Positions 24,274 through 34,294 are shown, counted from the first letter of the stretch. The stretch is 64,000 nucleotides of DNA from WRMS01 sp038562165 (GCA_038562165.1 JBCFAO010000018.1:1-64000), one strand, 5' to 3'. The notes: a model not told the origin generated them from the letters alone. Made by a program: numbers and translations.

Positions 24274-24867
24274 ATGGAATTTTTGGCAGCAGTAAAAAAC
24301 AGACGGTCGATTTATGGGTTAGGCAAGGACATCAACGTAAGCGAGGAACGAATCAAGGAAATTGTTAAAGAGGCTGTATTGCACACCCCTTCGGCTTTTA
24401 ATATGCAGAGCGCCCGGGTTCTGCTTTTATTCGGAGAGCATCACCATAAGCTATGGAGTATCGTAAAGGAAACGTTGCGTAAAATCGTTAAACCCGAAGC
24501 CTTCTCCAAGACGGAAGAAAAGATTAATACTTTTGATGCAGCATACGGTTCATTGCTTTATTTCGACGATACTGCAGCAGTGGCTGCATTCCAGGAGCAA
24601 TTCCCCAGATATAAAGAGAACTTTGCTATGTGGGCGCAGCACGCCAATGGCATGCTCCAGCACGTGATTTGGACAGCCCTGGAGGCAGAAGGCTTAGGAG
24701 TTAATATACAGCACTATAACCCCATCATCGACGATGAAGTAAAAGCCACCTGGGGCGTTCCAGCCTCCTGGCAACTGATTGCCCAAATGCCCTTTGGTTC
24801 CATCACCGAGGCCGCCGGTGATAAAGAATTTGCTCCCATCGAAGAGAGGTTAAAGATTTATCCCTGA
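24274..24867 (+). CDS. Nitroreductase family protein (Frm2/Hbn1-like)
   Basis: The 197-aa protein has the FMN-binding N terminus FLAAVKNRRSIYGL (RRSxR-type) and the TPSAFNMQSARVLLLFG segment. WAQHANGMLQHVIWTALEAEGLG is the conserved helix of the oxidoreductase-like nitroreductases. Members reduce nitro compounds or quinones with NAD(P)H. ATG 24274 follows GAGGAGGTG. It is transcribed alone, divergent from the GIY-YIG operon. Confidence 0.88.
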   Translation: MEFLAAVKNRRSIYGLGKDINVSEERIKEIVKEAVLHTPSAFNMQSARVLLLFGEHHHKLWSIVKETLRKIVKPEAFSKTEEKINTFDAAYGSLLYFDDTAAVAAFQEQFPRYKENFAMWAQHANGMLQHVIWTALEAEGLGVNIQHYNPIIDDEVKATWGVPASWQLIAQMPFGSITEAAGDKEFAPIEERLKIYP

Positions 24868-24898
24868 TCACTGGCTATTTAATTTCATAAATGCAATC

Positions 24899-24936
24899 AA
24901 AAAGGTACGTGTCCTTGATCCGGCACGTACCTTTTT
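24899..24936. terminator. Bidirectional terminator after the nitroreductase gene
   Basis: Stem AAAAAGGTACGTG/CACGTACCTTTTT, 13 bp, 12-base loop, 30 bp past the stop. Confidence 0.88.
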
Positions 24937-25020
24937 ATATTATCAAATAGACTATATTCAAGCTTCTCTGAATGTCTCTCAGACCACAGCGGTTGTCTTG
25001 CATGACAATCAAAGGGCCTT

Positions 25021-25065
25021 ATCAAAAATGGCAGGTTATTCTTTATAAATAAAGAGTAACCTGCC
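25021..25065 (-). terminator. Terminator-like hairpin downstream of the SH3 gene
   Basis: Stem GGCAGGTTATTCTTTA/TAAAGAGTAACCTGCC with a T run on the minus strand (ATTTTTGAT). The remaining sequence between here and 25133 holds nothing I recognise. Confidence 0.8.
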
Positions 25066-25133
25066 AAAATTAACGCAATATGCTGTTATTCTGCAGACCG
25101 GTTTCTATTTGACCTGTCTCTTGCTTGCGCTCC

Positions 25134-25772
25134 TTATTTCACTTTAACCAGATAGCCGGCTACCCAGCCTACGGTACCGTCGCTGAGCTGTACCTGGTAC
25201 CAGTCTTTATCCACTTTGGTAATGGTGAAGCTGTCGCTGGGGCTCAATTTTTTCTTGATGGTAGAAGAGGTGGAAGCGGATTCTCTCAAGTTGACCACTT
25301 CGGCAGTAACGGCTCCCGTCTTGCCGATATTGGCCTGGGAGACTGCTGTACCGCTGCTGCTGCCGGTACCTGTGCCGGTACCTGTGCCGCTGCCCGTAGA
25401 GCCCGTGCCGGAAGTGCCGGAGCCGGAACCACCGGTGCCTGTCCCTGTACCCGTTCCGGTACCACCGGTACCAGTACCCGTGCCCGTCCCTGTGCCGCCG
25501 GTACCGGTGGTGCCGACAACGCCGCCGTTAAGCAGGGACAACTCATTTTCCAGGCTTTGAATCTTGGCTTCCAGGCTGCTGATTCTGGTATCCATGGCTT
25601 GCACCTTCTGCTCAATAGAGCCGTCGGCATAGCTTTTGGTCACTAAAGGATCCTCTTTGGAACCGGGCTCCTTCGTATCTCCGCCCAAAACGCCGGTACC
25701 GTAGAGAAAACCCACGCCTACAGAAACAATTATCCCTAAAAGCACAAACACTTTCCAATCTATTCTTCTCAT
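25134..25772 (-). CDS. Membrane-anchored bacterial SH3 domain protein
   Basis: The product is 212 aa. One N-terminal membrane helix (residues 8-26) is followed by a short coiled coil (IEQKVQAMDTRISSLEAKIQSLENEL). A Gly/Thr/Ser linker of about 50 residues (GTGTGTGT...) comes next, then a C-terminal SH3b domain (about 150-212, VNLRESAS...WYQVQLSDGTVGWVAGYLVKVK). Such domains bind peptidoglycan. The linker DNA is an internal GGTACCGG-type repeat and may vary in length. It lies next to the cell-wall gene cluster on the same strand. Confidence 0.85.
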   Translation of the reverse strand: MRRIDWKVFVLLGIIVSVGVGFLYGTGVLGGDTKEPGSKEDPLVTKSYADGSIEQKVQAMDTRISSLEAKIQSLENELSLLNGGVVGTTGTGGTGTGTGTGTGGTGTGTGTGTGGSGSGTSGTGSTGSGTGTGTGTGSSSGTAVSQANIGKTGAVTAEVVNLRESASTSSTIKKKLSPSDSFTITKVDKDWYQVQLSDGTVGWVAGYLVKVK

Positions 25773-25826
25773 CTTGTTTCCTCTTTTCCCTTCATTCTCG
25801 CTTTACTGAATCAATACCGCAAAAGC

Positions 25827-26897
25827 TTAACGATGGCTTTCCGCAGCTTGAGCCTCCTGGGGTTCTGCTGTCTTATCTGCCCGCACCTTGCTGCCGATGA
25901 CGCCGATCTTATCCGCACCATAGAGCACCGCCAAAGTAACCAGCACGATGGCCATCATGGCCTGTCCCGTAGGCATCAGTGCAATGCCGATAGCGGAAAG
26001 GCTTAAAAAGATACAAACGCCATACACTACCAATACCGCTTTCTTGTGGGAAAGACCCATAGCCAGGAGGCGGTGGTGAAGGTGATCCTTATCCGCCATA
26101 AAAATAGGTGTCTTATTTACCAGGCGGCGGACAATGGCCAGAAGGGTATCAAAAATAGGTACACCCAAAACAAGGATAGGCAGGAAAATCGATACGGTGG
26201 TGGCCATTTTGGTCAGGCCCATAATGGACAGAACCGACAAAGAATAGCCCAGGAACAAAGCTCCCGTATCACCCATGAAAATCTTTGCAGGGTTGAAATT
26301 ATACCGCAGAAAGGCCAGAGAAGATGCACCCAGAATTAACGCTAAAACACCGACAGGGGCAAAACCCTCCATCCAGGCAATGACGCCGATGGATAAGGCG
26401 GCAATACCGGAAACACCGGCAGCCAATCCATCCAGGCCGTCTACCAGATTAACCGCATTCGTAAGGCCCACGATCCAGCCTAAGGTCAAAGGCCAGGCCA
26501 GCCAGCCCAAGTATGCCGGATTAGTGCCAAACAAGCTGGTAACAAAGGTAATCCGGAGACCGCCATAAAAGATGACTACGAAAGCTGCCGCCAACTGAAA
26601 AGCCAGCTTCACCACGGGACGGATATTTCTGCTGTCGTCCCAAATACCGGAAACCAAAATCAGCAGACTGCCTATACCGAAAGCAGTAATCTCTCTGGTC
26701 AAAGGCTGAGTGAGCAGAACCGTGCTCCAAAAACCAATAAAGATAGCCAGGCCGCCCATAAGGGGCATCGGCGTCTTATGAACCTTTCGCTGGTTAGGCC
26801 GGTCCACCACACCCATTTTCATGGCCAGATGGCGCACACCGGGAGTCAGCACTAATGTAATGCCAAAAGCCATCAATAAAGGCAATATCCAATTCAT
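25827..26897 (-). CDS. Undecaprenyl-phosphate sugar-1-phosphate transferase (WecA/TagO-like)
   Basis: The product is about 356 aa from ATG 26897 (GGAGG upstream). The ORF extends to 26978, but that stretch is hydrophilic and repeat-derived. Polytopic, about ten helices. The MraY/WecA motifs are present: DDSRNIRP, VNLVDGLDGLAAG, NFNPAKIFMGDTG and DHLHHRLL. It starts lipid-linked polymer synthesis by moving a HexNAc-1-phosphate to undecaprenyl phosphate. In context with csaB it probably feeds a secondary wall polymer that anchors surface proteins. Confidence 0.9.
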   Translation of the reverse strand: MNWILPLLMAFGITLVLTPGVRHLAMKMGVVDRPNQRKVHKTPMPLMGGLAIFIGFWSTVLLTQPLTREITAFGIGSLLILVSGIWDDSRNIRPVVKLAFQLAAAFVVIFYGGLRITFVTSLFGTNPAYLGWLAWPLTLGWIVGLTNAVNLVDGLDGLAAGVSGIAALSIGVIAWMEGFAPVGVLALILGASSLAFLRYNFNPAKIFMGDTGALFLGYSLSVLSIMGLTKMATTVSIFLPILVLGVPIFDTLLAIVRRLVNKTPIFMADKDHLHHRLLAMGLSHKKAVLVVYGVCIFLSLSAIGIALMPTGQAMMAIVLVTLAVLYGADKIGVIGSKVRADKTAEPQEAQAAESHR

Positions 26898-27105
26898 AGC
26901 AAAAAAAGCCTCCACTATTTCAAGTCTAAAATCAACGTTCTTATCCGTGTACTTATTCGTGTACTTATTCGTCTTCAATCCATGCTCTTAATCCGCCATT
27001 ATTATAACAGCAAAAAAAGAAAAAGACAAACCCCCTGCAAAATTCTTACATCTAATAGTATTTTTTACCACAAAGCATTAATTGATACATAGGCTGAGAA
27101 AACCT

Positions 27106-28674
27106 TTATTTTATAAGGCCTTTTTCTGAGCCCTTCCCCTTGTTTTTGCGCAACTGGCCAATGAACAGGAATAATTCATTTTCTTTTAACAAAAAGATTA
27201 CAACTATGAAACTCAAAACGCCGGCCGCTATAGCCATGGCTACTGTCAGCAGAAGCCCCATGCTGCCCTTGGCCAAAAGCAGAGAACCTGCCAAACGGTA
27301 GACGATGCTGGCTGCCGCCGCCGTTACTGCCGATCCCGCCAGCACCTTTGACAGGGTAGCCAGTATATTGCCGTAGCCTGCCCCCGAAAGCCGGCGCTGC
27401 AGCAAAATATACATTCCTACGGCATAGTATAAGCTGGCAAGACTGTTGGCCAGAGCCAGCCCCCCCTGCTTCATCAACGGCGTCAGCAGAATACTGGCGC
27501 CGATATTGACGGCAATAGAGGACAGGCCAAAGAATAAGGGGGTTTTTGTATCTTCCAGGGCGTAATAAGCCCTGGTCAGCACCTGGGTGGCAGCCATAGC
27601 CCCCATGCCCGGTCCAAACCAAAACAGGGCCTGGGCCGTCATCACCGTGGCTTCACCGGTAAAGGCCGCCCGTTCAAAAAGCAGCTTGACAATAGGCTGG
27701 CCCAAGGCCATGAGCCCCGCCGCCGCCGGCAGGGTAATCAGCAGCACCAGCTTTAAGCCCCGGTTGGCCGTTTCCCAAAGCTTACTCCTATCGGCTTCCA
27801 AGGCTTGGGCCGACAAAAGAGGAAAAATACTGGAGGATACCGCCGCCACAAAAATGCCTAAAGGCAGATTCATCAGCTTGCCGGCATAATTCAGGGCAGA
27901 GATGCTGCCTGCCGGCAGACTGGAAGCGAAAAAACGGTTGATGGCCAGATATATCTGATAGGTAGCCGTACCCAGAAAAACGGCGCCCAGATTGCTGAAA
28001 ACCCCTTTGACCAGAGAGTTTTTATAGTCAAAAGAAAAAGTATAGCGAAATCCCGTGCCTTTTAGAGCCGGCAATTGCACCAGCAGCATGCAAATAAAGC
28101 TGATCAGGGACGCCGCCGGTAAAGCATAGGGGTGGCGGGATCCAAAAAAAATCACGCCCAGAATGATAATGAAACTGGCAAAGGCCGGCGCAAAGGCCGC
28201 CACCGCAAACCGCCGGCAGGCGTTAAGAATACCGGTGATCAGCATGGCCAGGCTCATGAACATTACCGAAGGGAACATGATGGCGGTCATGACAGCCGCC
28301 AAGCTTCTCGTCTCGGCATTGAAGCCGGGAGCCGTAATGCCCACCAAGAAATCGGCGCCAAGCACCCCCAGAGCCGTAAAAAAAGCCATCAGCAAAAAAG
28401 TCAGGTTCATGGTAATGCTGGCCGCCTTCCAGCCCTCCTCTGCCCTGCCGCCGTCAATACAGCGAACCATCACCGGCACAATGGAGGAAACCAGAGCCAC
28501 ACCCAAAACCATTTGCAGAAAATAGGGGATCGTATAAGCCACCTGATAAGCATCCGTATACTGTCCGGCGCCGAAAACGGCAGCCATAGCCGTTTCCCGG
28601 ACAAAGCCCAGCAACCGGGCTAAGGTATTCATCATCATCAGCACCAAGGCGGTGCCGGCTATTGTTTTTGCCAC
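27106..28674 (-). CDS. murJ: Lipid II flippase MurJ
   Basis: The 522-aa protein has fourteen predicted helices and the MviN signature region (LARLLGFVRETAMAAVFGAG, QMVLGVALVSSIVPV). The GTG start follows AAGGAG by 7 bases. MurJ flips lipid II, or a related lipid-linked precursor, to the outer face. It sits between the WecA-type transferase and csaB. It may therefore be either the general murJ or one dedicated to the wall polymer, and the sequence alone cannot say which. Confidence 0.9.
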   Translation of the reverse strand: MAKTIAGTALVLMMMNTLARLLGFVRETAMAAVFGAGQYTDAYQVAYTIPYFLQMVLGVALVSSIVPVMVRCIDGGRAEEGWKAASITMNLTFLLMAFFTALGVLGADFLVGITAPGFNAETRSLAAVMTAIMFPSVMFMSLAMLITGILNACRRFAVAAFAPAFASFIIILGVIFFGSRHPYALPAASLISFICMLLVQLPALKGTGFRYTFSFDYKNSLVKGVFSNLGAVFLGTATYQIYLAINRFFASSLPAGSISALNYAGKLMNLPLGIFVAAVSSSIFPLLSAQALEADRSKLWETANRGLKLVLLITLPAAAGLMALGQPIVKLLFERAAFTGEATVMTAQALFWFGPGMGAMAATQVLTRAYYALEDTKTPLFFGLSSIAVNIGASILLTPLMKQGGLALANSLASLYYAVGMYILLQRRLSGAGYGNILATLSKVLAGSAVTAAAASIVYRLAGSLLLAKGSMGLLLTVAMAIAAGVLSFIVVIFLLKENELFLFIGQLRKNKGKGSEKGLIK

Positions 28675-28737
28675 AACTTTCTCCTTTATTTAATCGGGGG
28701 AATTCCCCGGCTGTTTACGCATGTTCTTGTCTTAACT

Positions 28738-29859
28738 TTAGCCTAGAAGCTCAACTGCCTGCTCCGCCATCTGCCAGGCCTGCCGCTGCATTTCCCGGCG
28801 GCGGTTTTCCTGTTCCCGGCGCAGGGAGAGAGGCAGAGTTTCCATTTCCTCCAGCAGATCATTGGCTGCTTCCCAATCAAAATCCTCATAAGGCAGGCAA
28901 AAACCGGCCAGCCCCGCCTGCTCCATAAAAGCATCAACTTTAGGGTCGTAAGAAAGGCCCAGCATCGGCGTACCCATAGCCATAGCAAAAATCAGGCCGT
29001 GGAGCCGCATGGCAAACACCTTGTCGGCATAAGCGGTCAAGGCCAGAAACTGGCGGGCCGTAAGGCTTTTGCCCAGGCAATACAAGCGCTCTGTCATCAG
29101 GTTGCTGATTTTATCAATGGCCTCCATATCCGCCGGAAAATGGGCGGGGACAAGCAGCACATCCCAGCCGCCGCTGCGGGCCTGGGCATCCAATAGCTGC
29201 GCAACGGCAGCCAGGTGCTTGTTGTCTTCCCAGCAGCGGATGACTGCCAAAAGCAAAGGTTTATTCTTTCTTCCCTTGCCATCCAATATATCCATCTCCT
29301 GCAAGACATCCTTGATCTCCTGCCGGTTGACGTCCGCATAACTGAGGGCCATCACCGGGTCGCAAGCTACCCGGATATTCTTTTCCACCCCAAGCTCTTT
29401 CAATAATTTAGCAGACTGAACATCCCGCACCGTGATCTCATGGCAGCGGTTAAAAACCTTGGCCGCAGCCTGCCGGTTTTTCTCGTTGGTCAAGGGGCCT
29501 ACTCCCTGGCCATAAATCATGGTTTTTCCAGCCAGCAGCAAAGCCAGCCGGATCACCCATAAATAATAGCGGGGACTTCTTTCGCTGGTCACATCCTGGA
29601 TCAGAGAGCCGCCGCCGCTGAGAAACAGCCGGCAGCCCACAAGAGCTTTGGCCACCGCCATAGGCTTCCAGCGGTCCACGGCCTTCACCCCATATAATTC
29701 TGCGGTCTTTTCAGGATTATTGGACAGCACGACGATTCTGACATCCGGACGCAATTGGCGCAGGCAATGAATGATTGCCAGGAGCACAGCCTCATCACCG
29801 CAATTGTCAAAGCCATAATAACCGCTAATGACGATTTTTGGCCCTTTTCTACGAAACAT
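28738..29859 (-). CDS. csaB: Polysaccharide pyruvyl transferase CsaB
   Basis: The product is about 373 aa from ATG 29859, with GGAGGAG upstream. The start overlaps the end of the DUF5693 gene by 11 bp. The N terminus IVISGYYGFDNCGDEAVL and the SGGGSLIQDVTS motif near 90 define the CsaB/WcaK family. CsaB adds ketal pyruvate to the wall polymer, creating the ligand for SLH-domain surface proteins. This predicts an S-layer or SLH-anchored proteins elsewhere in the genome. Confidence 0.93.
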   Translation of the reverse strand: MFRRKGPKIVISGYYGFDNCGDEAVLLAIIHCLRQLRPDVRIVVLSNNPEKTAELYGVKAVDRWKPMAVAKALVGCRLFLSGGGSLIQDVTSERSPRYYLWVIRLALLLAGKTMIYGQGVGPLTNEKNRQAAAKVFNRCHEITVRDVQSAKLLKELGVEKNIRVACDPVMALSYADVNRQEIKDVLQEMDILDGKGRKNKPLLLAVIRCWEDNKHLAAVAQLLDAQARSGGWDVLLVPAHFPADMEAIDKISNLMTERLYCLGKSLTARQFLALTAYADKVFAMRLHGLIFAMAMGTPMLGLSYDPKVDAFMEQAGLAGFCLPYEDFDWEAANDLLEEMETLPLSLRREQENRRREMQRQAWQMAEQAVELLG

Positions 29860-31933
29860 GAGGCTCTCCTCCCTTTTTTTGACCATCGATTATTTTCGAC
29901 AATAGACGAAAAGCCAGAAGAATAACGCCGATGGCCGCCGCCCCAATCAGGATACCGATCCACAGGCCGTGGAGGCTGCGCAGCAAAGAAACCACCAGAG
30001 GCGTATGAATATGGGCATAAGTATTGATCAGGGATATCTGACCGATCAGACCCAAAAGCAGTACAGGATACATGCTGAAACGATAGCCGAAGTACAGCAG
30101 CACCAGCATCAGCGGATGGCCGATCAGGAATTCCTTCGTCCGGGGCCGGACCCCCAGCAGCCTGTCCAAAAGCTGCCGGAATTTCATTTCGATGCCCGAG
30201 GCGCTGAGGCTGTCATTGCCTGTCCGCAGGATGTAGACAGCCAGGCCCGCCAGTATGACCAGGCCCACGGCCAGTTGCCAGAACTGCACATTGCTTTTGG
30301 CCGTATTCGTCAGCCGGCCAAGCCAATTCTTCTCCCACAGCCAAAGAACAGCCGGCACCAATAGCAAAGGGATCAGGTGGGATACTTTGACGCCCACAAA
30401 GCTATCCAGCTTCAGCATAAAAGCAGGTTCCGCCAAAAAGGCGGACATGATCATAGCTCCCGCCAAGGTGAAGGCCGATAAAATAAGCAGACTGCCAATG
30501 GCCCGGGGCAGACTGGGCTTTTGGAGGCTAAGAGCCCGGCCGCCGGCCATATCCTGCTTCAGCACCAAAAGGGTGCCCAGGCTGGGAAAAAGGATGGCCG
30601 CCGCCAAAGCAAAAAGCTTCCTGGATAAAACCGGCGCCTTCAAAAGCAAGACGGCCCAAATCAGACAGGCTGCTCCCAGAAGCAAGACATAAGGCAAATA
30701 AAGCTTCTTACTGGCAAAAGGCGCCGCTGCTAAAGCCAGAAGCCAGCCGCCGCCGGCTACCACTCCCAAGCCCAGCAGAAATCTTAGCCCATAAGGAACC
30801 TGGAAGGAGGAAATCGTCTGAGGCTTGCCGATTTGGAAGCCCTCTGCCATCAGTCCCTCCCGGACCGCAGTAATTAAGTCCGTATTGCTGGTTAGGGAAG
30901 CCGCCGGGTTTTCCAGGCCGTAAAAGCGCAGAAAAATATAGCGGATATTACGTTCCGTGGCCGCTAGGTTAAAGCGGTCCATAGCATCCCGGACATTGGC
31001 ATATTTCTTCAGTTCATTTTCCGCAATAGCGTGGGCCCGCAGCACCTGGTTGTCCAAGCGCCCGGCCAGGCCGGCAAAACCGGCCTGATCATAAAATTCA
31101 AAAGAAATCAAAGGTTTGCCTAAAGGCTCAATGGCTGCCGCCAGATAGTCCTGCAGCAAAGGGTTAGTACCGCCGCCGGGAACGGAGGCATCATTGAAGC
31201 CGATGCCCGCCAGGCCGGGAATCTGGCCTACCCATTCAAATACGGTGGCCAGATTATCCTGGCGCACCGGCTCCCAGCCCCGCAGCCGGGGAATCACCTC
31301 AAAGCCTGCTTCCGCCGCTATTTGCAGCCCTTCCATGGGAAAACCCAGTCCCAAGGTAGCCCGTTCCGAAGAATGGAGCTGGGTGACTATCCCCTGATAG
31401 CCCAAAAAAGCAAAAGGCTCCGGATAACGCCGTTTAGCTTCCAGCAAGGAAAACAATTGGTCATAAACCTGGGGGTTTCTGACTATAATGTAGGTTTTGC
31501 CGGCGTCAGGCTCAACATCGGCAGAGCTGCTAAAAAGGGGAGTTGCGGGCTGGCCGCCTTCGGCCCCTGTTTGAGAAGGAAGCTCTGACTGCAGAGCTTG
31601 ATATAGCTCAAGCTGGCTGCCTTGCAGTACCACAATGTCGCCGGCGCTTTCCCAATCCGCCAGAATCCTCTCCCTGACCACCAGGCCGGTGGCTCCGGCT
31701 TTCGCCGCCTTCCTTACCATGTCGGCAAAGGTTACATCCTGGCTGCCGTCAGCCAACCGCTTCAATTCATCATAATCCACCAAAAGGCCTACCGTTTTAT
31801 CCCGGGCTTCCGCCTGGGCCCGCATACCGTTAATCCATAAAGCGGCAACCAGGGAAAGAAGTATCAAGGCGCAGGCTCCAATTACCAGGCAGCGCCGGAA
31901 TTTTTGATCATTAACCTTGTTTTTGCCGGTCAT
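29849..31933 (-). CDS. DUF5693 family polytopic membrane protein
   Basis: The product is 694 aa. An N-terminal membrane helix (about 13-33) leads to a large extracytoplasmic alpha/beta region (about 40-370). That region looks like a TIM-type fold and has motifs such as GQIPGLAGIGFNDAS. A C-terminal block of about eight to ten helices follows. This family is found next to csaB in Firmicutes. Its function is not established. A role in building or exporting the pyruvylated wall polymer is inferred from the tight overlap with csaB. Confidence 0.85.
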   Translation of the reverse strand: MTGKNKVNDQKFRRCLVIGACALILLSLVAALWINGMRAQAEARDKTVGLLVDYDELKRLADGSQDVTFADMVRKAAKAGATGLVVRERILADWESAGDIVVLQGSQLELYQALQSELPSQTGAEGGQPATPLFSSSADVEPDAGKTYIIVRNPQVYDQLFSLLEAKRRYPEPFAFLGYQGIVTQLHSSERATLGLGFPMEGLQIAAEAGFEVIPRLRGWEPVRQDNLATVFEWVGQIPGLAGIGFNDASVPGGGTNPLLQDYLAAAIEPLGKPLISFEFYDQAGFAGLAGRLDNQVLRAHAIAENELKKYANVRDAMDRFNLAATERNIRYIFLRFYGLENPAASLTSNTDLITAVREGLMAEGFQIGKPQTISSFQVPYGLRFLLGLGVVAGGGWLLALAAAPFASKKLYLPYVLLLGAACLIWAVLLLKAPVLSRKLFALAAAILFPSLGTLLVLKQDMAGGRALSLQKPSLPRAIGSLLILSAFTLAGAMIMSAFLAEPAFMLKLDSFVGVKVSHLIPLLLVPAVLWLWEKNWLGRLTNTAKSNVQFWQLAVGLVILAGLAVYILRTGNDSLSASGIEMKFRQLLDRLLGVRPRTKEFLIGHPLMLVLLYFGYRFSMYPVLLLGLIGQISLINTYAHIHTPLVVSLLRSLHGLWIGILIGAAAIGVILLAFRLLSKIIDGQKKGGEPHVS

Positions 31934-31993
31934 ATTGCCCTCCGCTTCAGCAAATTTAAAGAAAGGAAAAAATTAAACAAATTAGATTAGACG

Positions 31994-32051
31994 TAGAAAA
32001 CCGCCTGCCCCACTGTCCGGCAGCTTATGCCAGAAACGCCGGAGCAGGCGG
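31994..32051 (-). terminator. Terminator after lysS
   Basis: Stem CCGCCTGCnCC/GGnGCAGGCGG on the minus strand with an inner GCCGG pairing, followed by TTTTCT, 13 bp past the lysS stop. Confidence 0.75.
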
Positions 32052-32063
32052 CCTAGTATTTCT

Positions 32064-33569
32064 TTAGCCCAAAGGCCGCATGGTGGGAAATAGAATGACA
32101 TCCCGGATGGAAGCGGCGTCGGTAATCAGCATCACCAGCCGGTCCATTCCAATCCCCAAACCGCCGGTGGGCGGCATGCCCTGCTCTAAAGCAGTGACGA
32201 AATCGTCATCTACAGCCTGGGCTTCTTCATCGCCCTTGGCTGCCTGCTCCATTTGAGCAACGAATCTCTGTTTTTGCTCAATCGGATCGTTCAGCTCCGA
32301 ATAAGCGTTAGCAAATTCCCGGCCGGTAATAAACAGCTCAAAGCGGGCAGTCAACTGAGGATTGGCGTCAAGCTTCTTGGCTAAGGGAGATACATCCACG
32401 GGATGACCCAAAACAAAGGTGGGCTGGATCAGCTTGTCCTCTACCTTATCCTCAAAAATCATTAACAGAACCCGGCCCTTGGTAGCGTCCTTCTCTACGG
32501 CTACGCCCAAATCAGCGGCAGCCCGGCGGGCGCTCTCGTCATCGGCCCAGCCGTCAAAGTCAGCGCCGGTGTGTTCTTTCACCAGCTCAGCCATGGTCAC
32601 CCGCCGCCAGGGAGATTCCAAATCAACTTCCGCTCCCTGATACGTAATCTTCGCCGTCCCTTTTACCTTGATGCAAACTGCACGGATCAATTCTTCAGTC
32701 AAATCCATAATATCGTTGTAATCGGCATAGGCCTGATACAGCTCCAGCAGCGTGAATTCAGGATTATGCCTGGTGGAAATACCTTCATTGCGAAAAACCC
32801 GGCCAATTTCAAAGACCCGCTCCAAGCCTCCAACAATCAGGCGCTTCAAATGGAGCTCCAAAGCAATACGCATATAAAGATCAATATCTAAGGCGTTGTG
32901 ATGGGTAGTAAAGGGCTTTGCTGCCGCTCCCGCCGCCACCGTATGGAGAGTGGGCGTCTCTACCTCCAGAAAGCCTTTGGCGCCCAGATAGTTTCTGGTC
33001 TCCTGAATAATCCGGCTTCTGGCAATAAATACGTCCTTAACCTCGGGATTGGCAATCAGGTCCAGATGGCGCTGGCGGTAACGGGTTTCCACGTCCTTAA
33101 GGCCATGCCACTTCTCCGGCAAAGGCCGCAGAGCCTTGGCTAAAAGCTCCACCTTCTCGGCATGGACGGAAATCTCACCGGTACGGGTGGTAAACACTTT
33201 GCCGGAAATGCCCAGGATATCGCCTAAATCCAAGGTTTTAAATATAGCATAAGCTTCCTCTCCCACATCATCCTTGCGGATATAGACCTGGATCTGTCCG
33301 CTGACGTCTTGTATGTGAGCAAAAGAAGCTTTCCCCATACCTCTTTTGGCCATCATCCGTCCGGCCAAGGCCACAGTCTGGCCTGCCAGCCGGTCATAGC
33401 CGGCCAATATGTCGCTGGCATGATGGCTCTGCTGAAAACGGCCGCCAAAAGGATCCAGCCCCTGCTGGCGCAAGCTCTCCATCTTCTCCCGGCGGATACG
33501 CTGCTGCTCGCTTAGCTCTTGACGCAGCTCTTCTTCAGTCAAAGGCTGCTGGTTTTGTTCTATAGTCAC
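32064..33569 (-). CDS. lysS: Lysyl-tRNA synthetase, class II
   Basis: The 501-aa protein has an N-terminal OB-fold anticodon-binding domain (about 60-170) and a class II catalytic core with motif 2 FEIGRVFRNEGISTRHNPEFT near 263 and motif 3 GLGIGMDRLVML near 473. The normal length and complete motifs indicate a working enzyme. It follows greA by 23 bp on the same strand, the common Clostridial order dusB-greA-lysS. Confidence 0.97.
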   Translation of the reverse strand: MTIEQNQQPLTEEELRQELSEQQRIRREKMESLRQQGLDPFGGRFQQSHHASDILAGYDRLAGQTVALAGRMMAKRGMGKASFAHIQDVSGQIQVYIRKDDVGEEAYAIFKTLDLGDILGISGKVFTTRTGEISVHAEKVELLAKALRPLPEKWHGLKDVETRYRQRHLDLIANPEVKDVFIARSRIIQETRNYLGAKGFLEVETPTLHTVAAGAAAKPFTTHHNALDIDLYMRIALELHLKRLIVGGLERVFEIGRVFRNEGISTRHNPEFTLLELYQAYADYNDIMDLTEELIRAVCIKVKGTAKITYQGAEVDLESPWRRVTMAELVKEHTGADFDGWADDESARRAAADLGVAVEKDATKGRVLLMIFEDKVEDKLIQPTFVLGHPVDVSPLAKKLDANPQLTARFELFITGREFANAYSELNDPIEQKQRFVAQMEQAAKGDEEAQAVDDDFVTALEQGMPPTGGLGIGMDRLVMLITDAASIRDVILFPTMRPLG

Positions 33570-33592
33570 TTTTTCACCTCAAGTACAAATGG

Positions 33593-34066
33593 TTATCTTA
33601 TTTCTTCCAACTGGTATTTGATGACGCCGGCAGGAACCTGCACTTCAAATACGTCGCCTTTTTTGTGGCCTAAAATAGCGGCCCCTACCGGGCTTTCGTT
33701 GGAAATCCGGTTATTCATGGGGTTGGCCTCGGCGGCGCCTACGATGGTATATTCTATAGTTTCGTTGTACTCCAAATCCTTCAGCAGCACAGTGGAACCT
33801 AAGGTCACCTGGGTCTGGCCTTCTTCGATATTTTCAATAACTTTGACGTTGCGCAGCATCTTTTCCAGGGTCAGAATCCTGCCTTCAATAAAGGCTTGCT
33901 CGTTTTTAGCATCCTCGTACTCGGAATTCTCACTGATGTCTCCGAACTCGATAGCCTGCTTAATCCGCTCGGCAACTTCCCGGCGTCTGACGGTTTTCAA
34001 GCTCTCCAATTCCTGCTCCAGCTTGAGCAGACCCTCTTTGGTCAAGACTACTTCTTTTTCCTTCAT
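33593..34066 (-). CDS. greA: Transcription elongation factor GreA
   Basis: The 157-aa protein has an N-terminal coiled coil carrying the catalytic loop with GDISENSEYEDAK near 50, and a C-terminal FKBP-like domain (PVGAAILGHKKGD). GreA stimulates transcript cleavage by backtracked RNA polymerase. It is in one unit with lysS. Confidence 0.97.
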   Translation of the reverse strand: MKEKEVVLTKEGLLKLEQELESLKTVRRREVAERIKQAIEFGDISENSEYEDAKNEQAFIEGRILTLEKMLRNVKVIENIEEGQTQVTLGSTVLLKDLEYNETIEYTIVGAAEANPMNNRISNESPVGAAILGHKKGDVFEVQVPAGVIKYQLEEIR

Positions 34067-34294
34067 TTCTCCAACACACCGTCCTCCGTCAGTTCTAACG
34101 CGATAAAAACCTTACAAATTAACAATAGCACTGGATAGGCCAGTGCAGGTTATCGCCATTTACAAAACGTTGTCGTCATCACCATAAACATCTGTAAAAT
34201 CTCCCGATAATTATATCCGCCGCGCCTTGGTTTGTCAAGGAAAAGCCAAGGGCCCGCCGTGGCCGGTCAGGGCGTTGTTCATGAAAGGCCAGAG

